This document shows, piece by piece, positions 43,902 to 53,924 of a DNA stretch of 58,968 nt (position 1 is the first letter of the stretch; each line of letters opens with the position of its first letter). Origin of the DNA: Flavobacteriales bacterium (GTDB lineage: Bacteria > Bacteroidota > Bacteroidia > Flavobacteriales_F > PHOS-HE28); contig JADJXF010000023.1 in assembly GCA_016715995.1 (NCBI GenBank), forward strand, positions 1-58,968, given 5' to 3'. The notes beneath the pieces were generated by a model. The model saw nothing but the letters and a program-made list of their open reading frames with translations. It was not told where the DNA came from and searched no databases. The translations under genes and the position numbers were made by a program.

Positions 43902-45567
43902 GAGGTTCGCGGGGGCCGAAAGACAGAGTCGCGCGGCTGCGCGGCGAAGGTAAGCCGCGCCGGATGTCGCTCAGGACAAGGCCGATGAATGCCAACTCCA
44001 GTACGATGAGCGCAAGGGAATGGCGGTGGCCGTAGATGCCAACAGCAGGGGAGAGCAGGCGCGTGGCAAGCACATACCCGAATAGCTGGAGCGTGAGTCC
44101 GGCCGTGCGCCCCATCCGTCGAGCAGCCAACAACCTGACCAACGCATACAGGAAAGCGACGTGAATGGGGAGCCAGTGCCATCGCGTTTGGAAAGCCTCA
44201 TTCAACACACTGTAATCCCCCAGTAACGCGCGTATAGATCGAGCTATGTGCTGCCATTGGAGGATCCGGTCCAGCGGAAGATGCCCAGTATCGGCCATCC
44301 ACAAGGGGACTGGGCGCCATTGCTCATACTGAATCCACCAGCGCGCCATGTAGAAGGCAAGCGCGGCGAACGGAACAAGCACCATGCACCACCTGTCACG
44401 CGATGACCAGCCCCGTTCGCCACGGGCAGCGAACAAGACAATCAACGGTGCCGCGATCATCTCCAAGCGTGAGAGGTACAGCGCTGCGCCGATTATTCCC
44501 AGGACCAGGCCTGAGGCCAGACGCTGGAACGCGCGAATGAGCGCGATGAGCAGGAAGAGCGGAACCATGTCGCCAAGCAAGTGCCAGGCATAGTGCAGCT
44601 CGATGTCGATGGCTACGAACCCAAGCAGCACCGCTCCCCAAGCGACTCGAAGCGCGCTGCGAGCATCTCGGAGCAGCGTCAACCCAAGAGGAACCAGGAG
44701 CGGATAGATGGCGAACTGCACCACCAGAACGGGATGGATCGAAGGCCCCAAGATCACATGCAGCAATGCGAGCACCGGAACATAGAGGGGGCTCCAGAGC
44801 TCCACCCCACCGGGTGGTGGCATCAGCCACAGGTTCCCGTTGAGCAGCGAACGTGCGCCGGTCTCGAAGAACAGCCAATCATCGGGACGGGAGAGGAAGA
44901 CGTTGGACAGCCATGTCCCTGGCGGAGAGATCACCGACGCGATAATCAGCCCAGCCAAAGCGAGCAGGGCGGCGCTCTCCCTGGTGCAGGTACGCGGGCT
45001 GCGGATCGCCAATTCCTTGCCGAAGCGATACGCCCAGTATGAGAGGATTATCAGGCACGATGTCAGTATCGTGATCAGAATTGGAGGAAAAGTCCACTCC
45101 GGACCTCCGCGTTCAGGCATCAGCTGCGCCAGTGTTGTGCGGACCGTCGGGCCTTCGCTCCAAGTGACGGTGCATGGCGTATCATCGGCTGAGAGGACCG
45201 ACCAGATGTCGTTCACACCGCGGAATGGAATGCGGGAAGGAGTAGTCGATGCGTCGGCATAACGCGCCGGATCCACCAAGCGGATGTCGCCATGAGGTGC
45301 ATGGATGTCAATGGTGACGGAATGGCCGACCCCTCGACTTTGGACCCAGGCGATCGCTACCAGCGTGATGAATGCAACCAACATGACCCAGAAGTCACGC
45401 CTTTTCATTTTTGGCAGCAGCGCCAAGGCCAGCGGCAGCGCCGCCAACAGGAATAGCATGGCCCATGGGCCTTGGTCCGCGTTGATGCGGTGCACCAGAT
45501 GGCTTACCACCACCAGGCAAGCGACCAGGAGCAGGATCGTGAACAGCCGAGCAACGTAAGGGCGCAT
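43891..45567 (-). CDS. Multi-pass membrane protein, GT-C glycosyltransferase-like
   Basis: 558 residues, about eleven membrane segments. A periplasmic beta-rich loop lies at about 80-150 ('IDIHAPHGDIRLVDPARYADA'). The acidic pair in 'FLSRPDDWLFFETGARSLLNGNLW' sits in a post-membrane loop followed by 'WSPLYVPVLALLHVILG', a layout like GT-C sugar or mannosyl transferases and like the protein at 19.1-20.6 kb. No closer family recognised. It overlaps the desaturase start by 11 bases. Confidence 0.6.
   Translation of the reverse strand: MRPYVARLFTILLLVACLVVVSHLVHRINADQGPWAMLFLLAALPLALALLPKMKRRDFWVMLVAFITLVAIAWVQSRGVGHSVTIDIHAPHGDIRLVDPARYADASTTPSRIPFRGVNDIWSVLSADDTPCTVTWSEGPTVRTTLAQLMPERGGPEWTFPPILITILTSCLIILSYWAYRFGKELAIRSPRTCTRESAALLALAGLIIASVISPPGTWLSNVFLSRPDDWLFFETGARSLLNGNLWLMPPPGGVELWSPLYVPVLALLHVILGPSIHPVLVVQFAIYPLLVPLGLTLLRDARSALRVAWGAVLLGFVAIDIELHYAWHLLGDMVPLFLLIALIRAFQRLASGLVLGIIGAALYLSRLEMIAAPLIVLFAARGERGWSSRDRWCMVLVPFAALAFYMARWWIQYEQWRPVPLWMADTGHLPLDRILQWQHIARSIRALLGDYSVLNEAFQTRWHWLPIHVAFLYALVRLLAARRMGRTAGLTLQLFGYVLATRLLSPAVGIYGHRHSLALIVLELAFIGLVLSDIRRGLPSPRSRATLSFGPREPHGP
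43945..43952 (-). promoter_or_regulatory. Bacteroidota -7 promoter element of the desaturase gene
   Basis: TACCTTCG on the minus strand, 43 bases upstream of the desaturase ATG, inside the 3' end of the GT-C-like gene. Confidence 0.45.
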
Positions 45568-45591
45568 GGAGAGCGCCGCGTAGGCGCCCCG

Positions 45592-46626
45592 CTAACGTAC
45601 CACGGCGATCCGAAACGGTGCGGTGATTCCTTCCGTCAGCAGAAAGTAATTGCCCGGTTCCAAACCAACCAGCGAAAGCGTGGCGCTATGGCCGCCGTTG
45701 AAACGTCCCGTCTGGATCAACCTGCCCGAAGCATCCATCAGGCGCCAGGCACCATGCAACGGCTCATTGAATGTGACGGTGCACTGATCCGTTGCCGGAT
45801 TAGGCCACGCTCGGAGCGAAAGTGCTCGATCCTGGTCATGGATGCCGAGCACCACATCGTGGGGTTCCGATAGTCCCGGTCCGCACACCTTGATGTACGA
45901 AGCGCTCACGGTGTAGCTCCCTGCCACCGTCGGCGTGAAGCACTCGCCGAAGCCCATGGGCTCGCCATCAAAGTACCATTGATGCCATGTGAAGTCATTG
46001 GGATAGATGCAGAGCATATCTCCGATTTCGATGATGGTGGGTTGGAAGGCCGGTTGGAATGCGATCGCGATGGTGACGCCCAATTGCTGTTGGAAATTCG
46101 GGCAGATGCCAGGTGCGCCGCTAGCGCTGTAGGATCCGGCCTCGGTCACGACCAACGTGTCATTGTCCGCGCCTGGGATCGGATTCCCGCTCTCGGTCCA
46201 TTGAATGTTGGTGTCGTACGGCGGCATCAGGATCAGCAGAGCGGTATCACCTTCGCAATAGATTGAGCCGTTCGGCCCGACATCGATTGGGTCATCGCCG
46301 GCGTGCATCACGAACGGGAGGAGGAAGACCCAGCCATCCACCAGCACCCCGGGTGAAGCTTCGGCACAGCCATCCACCGTGGCGATGACGGTGAACATGG
46401 ACCCGCCATCGTCGAAGGCACTCACGATATGGTCCTGCTGATCGGCGCCGGGGATGGGGGTGCCGTCCTTGAGCCACTGGTAGCTGTCGGCTTCTTGCGT
46501 GGTGAGCGTGATGCTCTCACTTGGGCAGAGGATCACCTCATCCGGCGCGATCAAGGGGTCGTGCAGGCACTGGGCGGCCGCGGCAACGGTCATGGCTGTG
46601 AGCGCAAGGGTGAAGGATGTTCTCAT
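45592..46626 (-). CDS. T9SS-secreted Ig-like repeat protein
   Basis: 344 residues. Signal peptide MRTSFTLALTAMTVAAAAQ. Three Ig/PKD-like 'question-and-answer' repeats common in Bacteroidota surface proteins follow: 'ITLTTQEADSYQWLKDGTPIPGADQQ', 'ALLILMPPYDTNIQWTESGNPIPGADND' and 'FTWHQWYFDGEPM'. Each has paired cysteines. The T9SS sorting domain occupies about 270-344 ('LRAWPNPATDQCTVTF', 'LVGLEPGNYFLL'). Probably an adhesin or structural surface protein. It is 24 bases upstream of the GT-C-like gene. Confidence 0.88.
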   Translation of the reverse strand: MRTSFTLALTAMTVAAAAQCLHDPLIAPDEVILCPSESITLTTQEADSYQWLKDGTPIPGADQQDHIVSAFDDGGSMFTVIATVDGCAEASPGVLVDGWVFLLPFVMHAGDDPIDVGPNGSIYCEGDTALLILMPPYDTNIQWTESGNPIPGADNDTLVVTEAGSYSASGAPGICPNFQQQLGVTIAIAFQPAFQPTIIEIGDMLCIYPNDFTWHQWYFDGEPMGFGECFTPTVAGSYTVSASYIKVCGPGLSEPHDVVLGIHDQDRALSLRAWPNPATDQCTVTFNEPLHGAWRLMDASGRLIQTGRFNGGHSATLSLVGLEPGNYFLLTEGITAPFRIAVVR

Positions 46627-46744
46627 GATTTCTTCAGATTCGCGCTGAAGACATCGTTCGCATCACGTTGCGCTGCCTGTGTTGCAAAACAGCCCATCAA
46701 CTCAACAGCCTGATGAACGATGAACCCGTGAATGCCCAGCCCTG

Positions 46745-47074
46745 TTACACGCACCCGGCTAGTTCCATCGTTAGCCGCAGACCTGCCCGGAATAGGCGCT
46801 CGTTGCACTTTGCCAGCTCCACGAAGGTGGCGCCTTTCGCGCCCCATTTGTTGGGCACGGGGAAGAAGACAACCGGTTGGCGGGCATGCAGGTCGGCTTG
46901 CCGTTCCATATCGAGCATCAGGACGGCGCGCTGCTCCTCGATCCACAGCGTGAGGAAGATCTTCGAGGGCTTGCCTTTGGCAGTGATGCCCCGATAAGCG
47001 GCCTTGCCGAAATGGTCATGCTCCGTCACGCCCTTTAGCGCGAGCAGCAGTTCACGGGCATCCTGCGCGTCCAC
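46745..47074 (-). CDS. MmcQ/YjbR-like (CyaY-fold) protein
   Basis: 109 residues, cytoplasmic. Pattern of the MmcQ/YjbR family: 'HDHFGKAAYRGITAKGKPSKIFLTLWIEEQRAVLMLD', 'QPVVFFPVPNKWGAKGATFVELAKCNERLF'. These small double-wing proteins bind DNA in some cases; the function is not established. Ten bases downstream of the next hypothetical gene in the same direction. Confidence 0.8.
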   Translation of the reverse strand: MDAQDARELLLALKGVTEHDHFGKAAYRGITAKGKPSKIFLTLWIEEQRAVLMLDMERQADLHARQPVVFFPVPNKWGAKGATFVELAKCNERLFRAGLRLTMELAGCV

Positions 47075-47084
47075 GGCGCCGACT

Positions 47085-47276
47085 TCAGTTCAGGAAAGGC
47101 CAGCTCTGCGCGGGACTGAGCACCTCGAAATGCAGCTCACCAGCGCCATCGTGCCATTGCAGGGCCACGCAATCGGGTTTGCGGCGGCTATGGCAACGCA
47201 CTGCCACCAGCAGTTCATCGGGCATGCGCGCAGCAGGCTTCCGATGGTTCCGGCTCTTGGTGTTACGCAGTGGCAT
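47085..47276 (-). CDS. Small basic hypothetical protein
   Basis: 63 residues from ATG 47276 (MPLRNTKSRNHRKPAARMPDEL). The basic N-terminus is followed by 'LLVAVRCHSRRKPDCVALQWHDGAGELHFEVL'. No family recognised. It lies between the tricorn-like protease and the MmcQ-like gene, ten bases before the latter. Real coding is plausible from spacing but unsupported by homology. Confidence 0.4.
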   Translation of the reverse strand: MPLRNTKSRNHRKPAARMPDELLVAVRCHSRRKPDCVALQWHDGAGELHFEVLSPAQSWPFLN

Positions 47277-47375
47277 GCACCGAATGTACAGCACCGTGCG
47301 GCATTTTCGACCGACTGGGCGTTGTTCGCCAGCGGCAGCGTTACCGGCGCCAATCTCCAGGCGCCAGGCCAACCG

Positions 47376-50300
47376 TTACTGCCCCAGCAGCACTTTCACA
47401 GCCGCCTCCAGTTGCTGGTCGCGGCCTTGTGATACAATGCCGGGTTCCAGCGGCTGCCGCACATCGGGCTCCAGCTGCTGGTTCTCCAGGTAGTTGCCAT
47501 TGTTGTCCACCATGCCCACTTGCGGGATGCCGAACCACATGCCGTTCTGCAAGCCTTCCCACCACACGGCGGTGCCGGTGCCGGGCACGGGCATGCCCAC
47601 CAGCTTGCCGATGCCCATGGCCTTGTAGGTGACCGGGAACATGTGCGCGTCGCTGTAGTTGCTCTCGCTCATCACCACCACGCTGGGGCGCTGGTACTTG
47701 AAGTGCGGCTCGGTGCCCAGCTTCTGGTCGCGCGGCAGGAAGCTCATGTAGGTCTTGCCGTTGAGGAAGGTGGCCAGGTCGTCGTGGAGCCAGCCGCCGC
47801 CATTGAAGCGGGTGTCCACCACCAAGCCCTTTTTGTTGTGGTAGCGGCCCAGCGCTTCTTCATACACCGTGCGGAAGCTCCAGTCGTCCATGCCGCGCAC
47901 ATGCACGTAGCCGAGCTGCCCGCCGCTGAGGCTGTCCACCAGATGGCGGCAGCGCTCCACCCAGCGCTTGTAGAGCAGTTCGTTGTCGCCGCCTTCGGGC
48001 AGGGGTTTCACGGTCTCGTCCCAGCGCGTCTTGGTCGCGGGGTCGAGCATGCTCAGCAGCATCGGCTTGTTGCCCTTCCGGTTGAAGAGCTTCGCCCAAT
48101 CCATGTCGGCGGCCACCTCCACGCCGTCAACCTTCTCAATCACGTGGCCGGCCTTCACCTTGCTGCCCTCCTTCAGCAGCGGGCTCTTGGGCATGATCTC
48201 CACGATACGCAGGCCCGGACCCGGCTCGTTGGCGAAGAAGCAGCCGAGCGTGGCGGTCTGGTCGCTGTTGGGCGCTTCGTGCCAGAAGCCCGCGCCGGTG
48301 TGCGATGCGTTCAGCTCGCCGAGCATCTCGCTGCATAGCTCGGCCATGTCCCAGTTGTTGTTGATGTGCGGCAGGTAGCGCTGGTACTCGGCCTTGTACT
48401 TGTCCCAATCCACGCCCTGCAGGTCAACTCGGTAGAACTTCTTCTTCACCTGCCGCCAGATGTGCTCGAAGAGGTAGGCGCGCTCGGCCGTCTCGTTCAG
48501 CACCATCTCGCCGCCGATGCCCACGCCCTTGTTCTCGTTCTTCTCGATGTCATAGCGGTTGATGCTGCCTTTGCTGAGATAGAACAGCTGCTTCTGGTCC
48601 TTGTCCCAGATGAGGCCATTCGCCCAGCCATCGCCCAGCTTGTGCAGGATCTTGGTCTCGCGCGTACGGATCTCGAACTGCCACAGGTCGGTGCCTTTCT
48701 CGAAGGCGGCGAGGTAGTAGAGCTTCTCGCCGTCCTTGCTGAGCTGTGCGCCGCTGAGATCGCTGCTGTTGGGCGTGAGGCGCACGCGGCGGTGATCAAG
48801 GCCCTCCATATCGATCTTTGTCGGCTTCACTTCCTCCTTCTTCTCATCCCTTGCCTTCTTCTCGTCCTTCTCCTTCTTCCCATCCTTCTCGTCCTTCCCC
48901 TCGTCCTTCTTCTCTTCCTCCTCCTTTGCCAGCGCGGCCTCTTCCTTCGTCATCTTGAACTTGTCGTAGGCCTCCTGCGTGAGGAAGATGGCATAGGCAT
49001 CGCTCTCGCCGCCCCAACTGGCGTGGTTCTTCTGTCCGTCACGGTCGCTCATGTACACGATGGCCTTGCCCTCCATGGCCCATCGCGGCATGTAACCGCC
49101 ATAGCCGCTGCGCGTGAGGTTGATGATGGCCTCTTTGCCTGAGGCGTTCACCAGGCCCACTTGCCCTATCCATTGCTCGTCGTGCAGGAAATTGACGACG
49201 AACCACTTGCTGTCGGGGCCCCACTCGTACCACTGGTCGCCATCGCTGTAGCTGTAGTTCTTGTTGCCGGGCAACACGGTGCGTGCCTGCTTGGTAGCAA
49301 GGTTCAGCACCTTCAGGGTGGTGCGCTCTTCCAGGTAGGCCACCTCCTTGCCATCTGGTGAATAGGCGCACTGGAACTCCTCAGCAGGCGTGTTGAGCAG
49401 CGCTTCATCCTTCAGCAGGGTGGCGTTGAAGAAGTACTTCTCCTCCTTGCGCACGAGGGTGGTGGTGTACAGGTCCCAGCTCTGGCCGCGCTCGCTGGCG
49501 TAGAGGATGGTACGCCCATCGGGGCTGAAGCTCACGTTCCGCTCCTGCTCGGGCGTAGTGGTGATGCGGCGTGTGGTGCCTTCCGCCACGCTGGTCACGA
49601 AGACCTCGCCGCGATGGATGAAAGCCACTTCCTTGCCATTGGGGCTCACGACGAATTCATCGGCGCTGCCTACATTGATGGTGCGCTCCGGGTTGTAACG
49701 GCCGTCGCTGTTGATGCGGATGTCCACCTTCTTCGGTTCGCCTCCGTCGCTCATCGTGTATAGCTCCCGCGGTAACTGAAGCAGAGCGTGCCGCTATCGC
49801 TGATGCTGAGGTAGCGCACAGGGTGATCGGTGAAGCGGCTCACTTGGGTGCTGGTACCTCCCGATGCCGGCATGCGGTGAACATTGAAACTGCCGCGCTC
49901 CTCGCTCAGGTAGAAGAGGGTGCTTCCATCATTGCTCCATACGGGGTTGCGGTCCTCGCCGGGAAAGCTGGTGAGCTGCTTGTATTCCTTGGTGGCGGGA
50001 TTGAAGGTCCAGATGTCGCGGGTGACGGACGATGTGTGGTGCTTGCGCCAATTGTCCTCGTAGCCCTTGCGGTCGTGGTAGGCGATGAGCCGGCCATCGG
50101 GGCTGTAGCGCGCATTCTGCATGGCGACGGTGCTCACCTGCAAGGGCCTGCCGCCATTCGCGGGCACGGTGTACAACTCGCCCAAGCCGCCCACGGGGAA
50201 TTGCTGGTGCTTTACATCGTCCTGCCGTGTGCCGTAGAAGACCACCTGCGTGCCATCGGCGCTGAAATCGCTGGCTATTTCGCCATTGCCGTGGAAAGTG

Positions 50301-50605
50301 AGCCGCACCGGCGTGCCCCCGGTGGCGGGCATCACGAACACATCATTGTTGCCGTGGCGGTTGCTGGTGAAGGCGATCTGCTTGCCGTCGCGGCTCCACA
50401 CCGGTGTGTGGTCGTAAGCTTCGTTGGTGGTGAGCGGCACGGCCTCGCCGCCACCTGTGGGCACCCGCCAGACATCTCCTTGAAAACAGAAAGCGATGGT
50501 GGCGCCATCGGGTGAAATGGCTGAATGGCGCAGCCATAGGGAGTTTGTCTGAGCGTGAGCGGTGAGCGTGGCGGCGAAGAGTGTGGGGAGGAGGATTCGT
50601 TTCAT
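47376..50605 (-). CDS. Tricorn-like S41 protease, one-base frameshift
   Basis: Signal peptide MKRILLPTLFAATLTAHAQ, a WD40-like (PD40) beta-propeller region across both frames ('AISPDGATIAFCFQGDVWRVP', 'FVVSPNGKEVAFIHRGEV'), a Lys/Glu-rich linker ('KKDEGKDEKDGKKEKDEKKA'), a PDZ-like part and an S41 core with 'DTRFNGGGWLHDDL' and nucleophile motif 'VVMSESNYSDAH'; the catalytic His region reads 'LNASHTGAGFW'. The frame breaks near 49767: one added T (AGCTATACACG to AGCTTATACACG) gives 'SYRGSLYTMSDGGEPKK' and a 1076-residue protein, normal for the family. Likely degrades peptides in the periplasm. Confidence 0.92.
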
Positions 50606-50622
50606 GACGTTTATCAGGGCGC

Positions 50623-50630
50623 CAAAGCTA
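50623..50630 (-). promoter_or_regulatory. Bacteroidota -7 promoter element of the tricorn-like gene
   Basis: TAGCTTTG on the minus strand, exact TAnnTTTG match, 17 bases before the ATG. Confidence 0.55.
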
Positions 50631-50698
50631 TCCGCAGGTCCATTCCAAGGTTCGCCATTCATCACAGGATCGGCCATCCGTCATCGACCGGTCCCACT

Positions 50699-50706
50699 CA
50701 TCTTTG
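50699..50706 (+). promoter_or_regulatory. Possible -7 element of the TMEM175-like gene, leaderless arrangement
   Basis: CATCTTTG ends five bases before ATG 50712. Same octamer and spacing as before the SGNH-like gene. Confidence 0.4.
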
Positions 50707-50711
50707 GCGCC

Positions 50712-51293
50712 ATGACCACCAACCGGCTCGAGGCCTTCAGCGACGGCGTCCTGGCAATCATCATCACCATCATGGTGCTGGAGATGAAGGTGCCCAAGGA
50801 AACCAGCCTCAGCGCGCTGCTGAAGCTGTGGCCGGTCTTCATGAGCTATGTGTTGAGCTTCGTGTACATCGCCATCTATTGGAACAACCACCATCATCTC
50901 CTCCATGCTACGCGATCAGTGAATGGCCGGATCCTCTGGGCCAACCTGCACCTGCTCTTCTGGCTGTCCTTGGTGCCGTTCACCACAGGCTGGATGGGGG
51001 AGAATCATTTCACGGCGTTGCCCACGGCTTTGTATGGCTTGGTGCTCTTCTTCGCAGCATTCGCTTATTGGCTCCTGCAATCGGCCATTGTGAGTGCTGA
51101 CGGTCGGGACGGGGTGTTGGCCAGGGCATTCGGGAAGGATCTGAAGGGGAAGAGTTCCATCGCGCTCTATGCGGTGGCCGTGCTCGGTGCCTACTGGCAG
51201 CCTATTCTCGCGTGGGTGCTCTACGTCATGGTTGCATTGATCTGGCTTGTTCCAGACCGACGCATCGAGCGCATCATTCGGAAGGCGGAATGA
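50712..51293 (+). CDS. TMEM175-family (DUF1211) potassium channel-like protein
   Basis: 193 residues from ATG 50712; the longer frame crosses the promoter. Five or six membrane segments. The first helix carries the family signature 'RLEAFSDGVLAIIITIMVLEMKVP', where FSD lines the pore of TMEM175 channels. 'WNNHHHLLH' in the second loop and 'LWANLHLLFWLSLVPFTT' are also typical. Bacterial members conduct potassium. Monocistronic, divergent from the tricorn-like protease. Confidence 0.93.
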   Translation: MTTNRLEAFSDGVLAIIITIMVLEMKVPKETSLSALLKLWPVFMSYVLSFVYIAIYWNNHHHLLHATRSVNGRILWANLHLLFWLSLVPFTTGWMGENHFTALPTALYGLVLFFAAFAYWLLQSAIVSADGRDGVLARAFGKDLKGKSSIALYAVAVLGAYWQPILAWVLYVMVALIWLVPDRRIERIIRKAE

Positions 51294-51300
51294 GTGGCGC

Positions 51301-52104
51301 TTACTTCGACCGGCTGAGCTTCTGCTGATAGCGGCGCAGCTCATCCCATCGGTTCTCCACCATCAGCTTGCACTGCTCCGGCCAACTGCTGGGGTCATGA
51401 AGTTGGAAGCGGTCGCCGCCTTCCTCGAGCACCTTGCGCAACTGCGTAGGCTTCGCTGTGGCCAGATCGCGCCAGGTCTTGAGCCCATGTTTGGTGAGAT
51501 GGTCGGCGATCTTCGGTCCGATTCCTTCAACAAGTTGCAGGTCGTCGGGCTGGATGCGCCGTCCGAATCCCGCGGACATCACGCGGTACACTTGCTCGGG
51601 CAATGGCAGCGCCTTGTCGTCCTTGGCTTTGCGACCCTTGGTCGCTGGCTGCTTCACCCTGGCCAGTTGCTTCTCTAGGTCCGGTACGCGCGCGGCGAGT
51701 CGCTCCAAGTCCGCCAAGCGCTGTGCATGGCGCTGGTCGTTGGGCATTTGCGCTGGCACCGTGCGCTTGGCTGCTGCGAGCGCCATCTTGAGGCTGCCCA
51801 CCTCTGCGTTCAGCGCGGCGACTTCTTGTTCCAATCCCCGGCGGCTCTGGCCATGTTCACGCTCGAGCAACTGGTTCCTCTGTGTCATCACGCTGCCGGC
51901 GGTGGCGAGCTTCTGCTCCAACTCTTTGATCCGCCGCCCAGCCGCTTCCAATTCGGCACGTAATGGTGCTGCGGCCGCCCGTGCGCTCGGTGCGGCTGTG
52001 TAACCGATGGCTGATCCGATGATGATGGCGCCGAGCATAAATGCCAACAATGGCGCTAGGCATTGCAGGCCGGCGGTGAGCAATTCCCCAGTCGGGTTGA
52101 TCAT
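51301..52104 (-). CDS. Membrane-anchored coiled-coil protein with helix-hairpin-helix domain
   Basis: 267 residues. One membrane segment (about 12-35), a long coiled coil (about 45-150, 'LRAELEAAGRRIKELEQKLA', 'LADLERLAARVPDLEKQLARV'), then a helix-hairpin-helix-like part at about 175-225 ('DDLQLVEGIGPKIADHLTKHGLKTWRDLATA') and a conserved-looking end. HhH domains usually contact nucleic acid, but in this membrane context it may act in protein contacts. It overlaps the OmpA-like gene by four bases (ATGA), so the pair probably works together at the envelope. No family name recognised. Confidence 0.7.
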   Translation of the reverse strand: MINPTGELLTAGLQCLAPLLAFMLGAIIIGSAIGYTAAPSARAAAAPLRAELEAAGRRIKELEQKLATAGSVMTQRNQLLEREHGQSRRGLEQEVAALNAEVGSLKMALAAAKRTVPAQMPNDQRHAQRLADLERLAARVPDLEKQLARVKQPATKGRKAKDDKALPLPEQVYRVMSAGFGRRIQPDDLQLVEGIGPKIADHLTKHGLKTWRDLATAKPTQLRKVLEEGGDRFQLHDPSSWPEQCKLMVENRWDELRRYQQKLSRSK

Positions 52105-52679
52105 TGTTGAGCGGTTGAATCGGATTCCGAGGCCAGCGCGACCTCCACGCGGCGGTTCAAGGCCTTGCCCCTGCTGGTAAGGTTATCCGCAAGTGGTCGA
52201 CTGGCACCAACGCCAATCGTGCGCAAACGGTCCGCGGGAAGTCCTGCCTCCACGAGCAGGGCGCGTACTTGCTCAGCCCGCACCAAGGACAATCGCTGAT
52301 TGACCATGGAATCACCATCGGCGTCGGTGTGCCCGGCGATGATCAACGAGGAAGCTCCATCGCCGGAGAGCCATCCAGCAGCAACAGATATCCAAGCCTG
52401 ATCCTCCGTGGTCAGTTCCGGGCCACCGGCATTCTTGCTGAACCGGATCGTCAATGGCGTGGCAAGCGCCGGGTGGGGCGTTGCTACCGGGGCTTCAACT
52501 GCTGTGCTCGCAATGGCTGCAGCGGCAGGACCGAGCTGAGTGACGGCAGGCATGGTCTTCATCTGCGCGTGTGATCGGGTGGTTCCGCAATCGCAGCCGT
52601 TGCGATGCCCCATCCACCATGCACCGGCGATGAACCAGGATGCCGCGCAGGCGACCAAGGCCCAATGGATGATCCTCAT
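52101..52679 (-). CDS. OmpA-like peptidoglycan-binding protein with N-terminal anchor
   Basis: 192 residues from ATG 52679 (MRIIHWALVACAASWFIAGAWWMGHRNG), with one membrane segment that looks uncleaved. A Pro/Ala-rich linker leads to an OmpA C-terminal domain (about 85-185): 'SLIIAGHTDADGDSMVNQRLSLVRAEQVRALLVEAGL', 'LRTIGVGASRPL', 'KALNRRVEVAL'. It contains the diaminopimelate-contacting Asp and Arg positions of the family. It likely anchors a membrane complex to peptidoglycan, together with the overlapping coiled-coil/HhH protein. Confidence 0.85.
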   Translation of the reverse strand: MRIIHWALVACAASWFIAGAWWMGHRNGCDCGTTRSHAQMKTMPAVTQLGPAAAAIASTAVEAPVATPHPALATPLTIRFSKNAGGPELTTEDQAWISVAAGWLSGDGASSLIIAGHTDADGDSMVNQRLSLVRAEQVRALLVEAGLPADRLRTIGVGASRPLADNLTSRGKALNRRVEVALASESDSTAQQ

Positions 52680-52824
52680 CGTGTTCTTCTTCTGGTCAGC
52701 CTCTCTCATCCTTCGCGGCGCAGCGTTCGCCACGCGATTCCCCAGCTCTGGCATCAGCCAGTCAAGTGTAACCGAAGGCCGACCGACCGCAAAGGGCTTT
52801 TTCTCAACAGGTGTTGATGGCGAC

Positions 52825-53871
52825 TCAGGACGCCTCGCCGACCAAGGCCCTCACACGCGGCACCACTTGGGTGGCGTATAGCTCGATGCACCGCAGCATC
52901 TTCTCATGCGGCACGCTGCCCACGCTGAATTGCAGGCTGAAGCGTGTGAATCCGAAGAGATGGTGTTCGCGCGCGATCTTCCGCGCCACGGTCTCCGGAT
53001 CGCCGAGGAGCATGGCGCCGCTGGGCGCGATCTCGAATTCGAACTGCGGGCGGCCCACCGGCCCCCATCCGCGTTCGCGGCCGATGCGGCCCATCATCAT
53101 CTGGTAGCGCGGCCAGATCAGTTCTGCCGCCTCTTCGGTGCTATCGGCGATGAAGCCATGCGATCCGATCGCAAGCTGGAAATCACTTTCCGAATGACCT
53201 GCTTGCTTCCATGTTTCCCGGTACAGGTCGGTGAAAGGCTGGAACCGCGCGGGTTCGCCTCCGATGATGGCCAATGTCATGGGCAGCCCTAGGGTGGCGG
53301 CGCGCACCACGCTCTCCGGAGTTCCGCCCACCGCGATCCACACAGGGAGCAGACCCTGCACGGGGCGCGGGTAGATGCCACGGTCCTCCACCTTCTGGGT
53401 GTGTTTGCCTTTCCAATTGAGCCGCTCGCCTTTGCGGATCTCCAGCAGCATGCCCAGCTTCTCGGTGAACAACGCATCATAGTCCGCGAGGTCGTAGCCG
53501 AAGAGCGGGAACGATTCCGTGAACGATCCACGTCCGGCCATGATCTCCGCCCGTCCACCGCTGACGAGATCCAGCGTGGCGAATTGTTGGAACACGCGTA
53601 CGGGATCGTCGCTGCTAAGCACGCTGACCGCGCTGCTCAGCCGTATGCGATTGGTACGTGCCGCAATGGCGGCCAGTAGCACCGCTGGTGCCGAGGCGAT
53701 GAAGTCCGGCCGATGGTGCTCACCGATCGCGAAGACTTCGAGCCCTAGCCGATCCGCGAGTTCTGCTTCCTCCAGCAGGTTCCGGTGCCGTTGCTCAGCA
53801 GGGATATGCTCACCCGTCACCGGATCGGGCGTATGGTCAACGAAGGTGTAGATGCCGAACTCCAGGCGCAT
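52825..53871 (-). CDS. Luciferase-like monooxygenase (LLM class)
   Basis: 348 residues from ATG 53871 (MRLEFGIYTFVDHTPDP). Flavin-dependent monooxygenase of the bacterial luciferase fold: 'EEAELADRLGLEVFAIGEHHRPDFIASAPAVLLAAIAARTNRIRLSSAVSVLSSDDPVRVFQQFATLDLVSGGRAEIMAGRG' spans the family core (EHH and GRGS motifs). Substrate unknown; paralogues oxidise many organic compounds using reduced FMN or F420. Monocistronic, 53 bases downstream of the T9SS cargo gene in the same direction. Confidence 0.9.
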   Translation of the reverse strand: MRLEFGIYTFVDHTPDPVTGEHIPAEQRHRNLLEEAELADRLGLEVFAIGEHHRPDFIASAPAVLLAAIAARTNRIRLSSAVSVLSSDDPVRVFQQFATLDLVSGGRAEIMAGRGSFTESFPLFGYDLADYDALFTEKLGMLLEIRKGERLNWKGKHTQKVEDRGIYPRPVQGLLPVWIAVGGTPESVVRAATLGLPMTLAIIGGEPARFQPFTDLYRETWKQAGHSESDFQLAIGSHGFIADSTEEAAELIWPRYQMMMGRIGRERGWGPVGRPQFEFEIAPSGAMLLGDPETVARKIAREHHLFGFTRFSLQFSVGSVPHEKMLRCIELYATQVVPRVRALVGEAS

Positions 53872-53924
53872 GCCGGCAAAGGAAGCACGGGCGCATGCGC
53901 CGCGCAGCGACCTGCGGTTATTGC

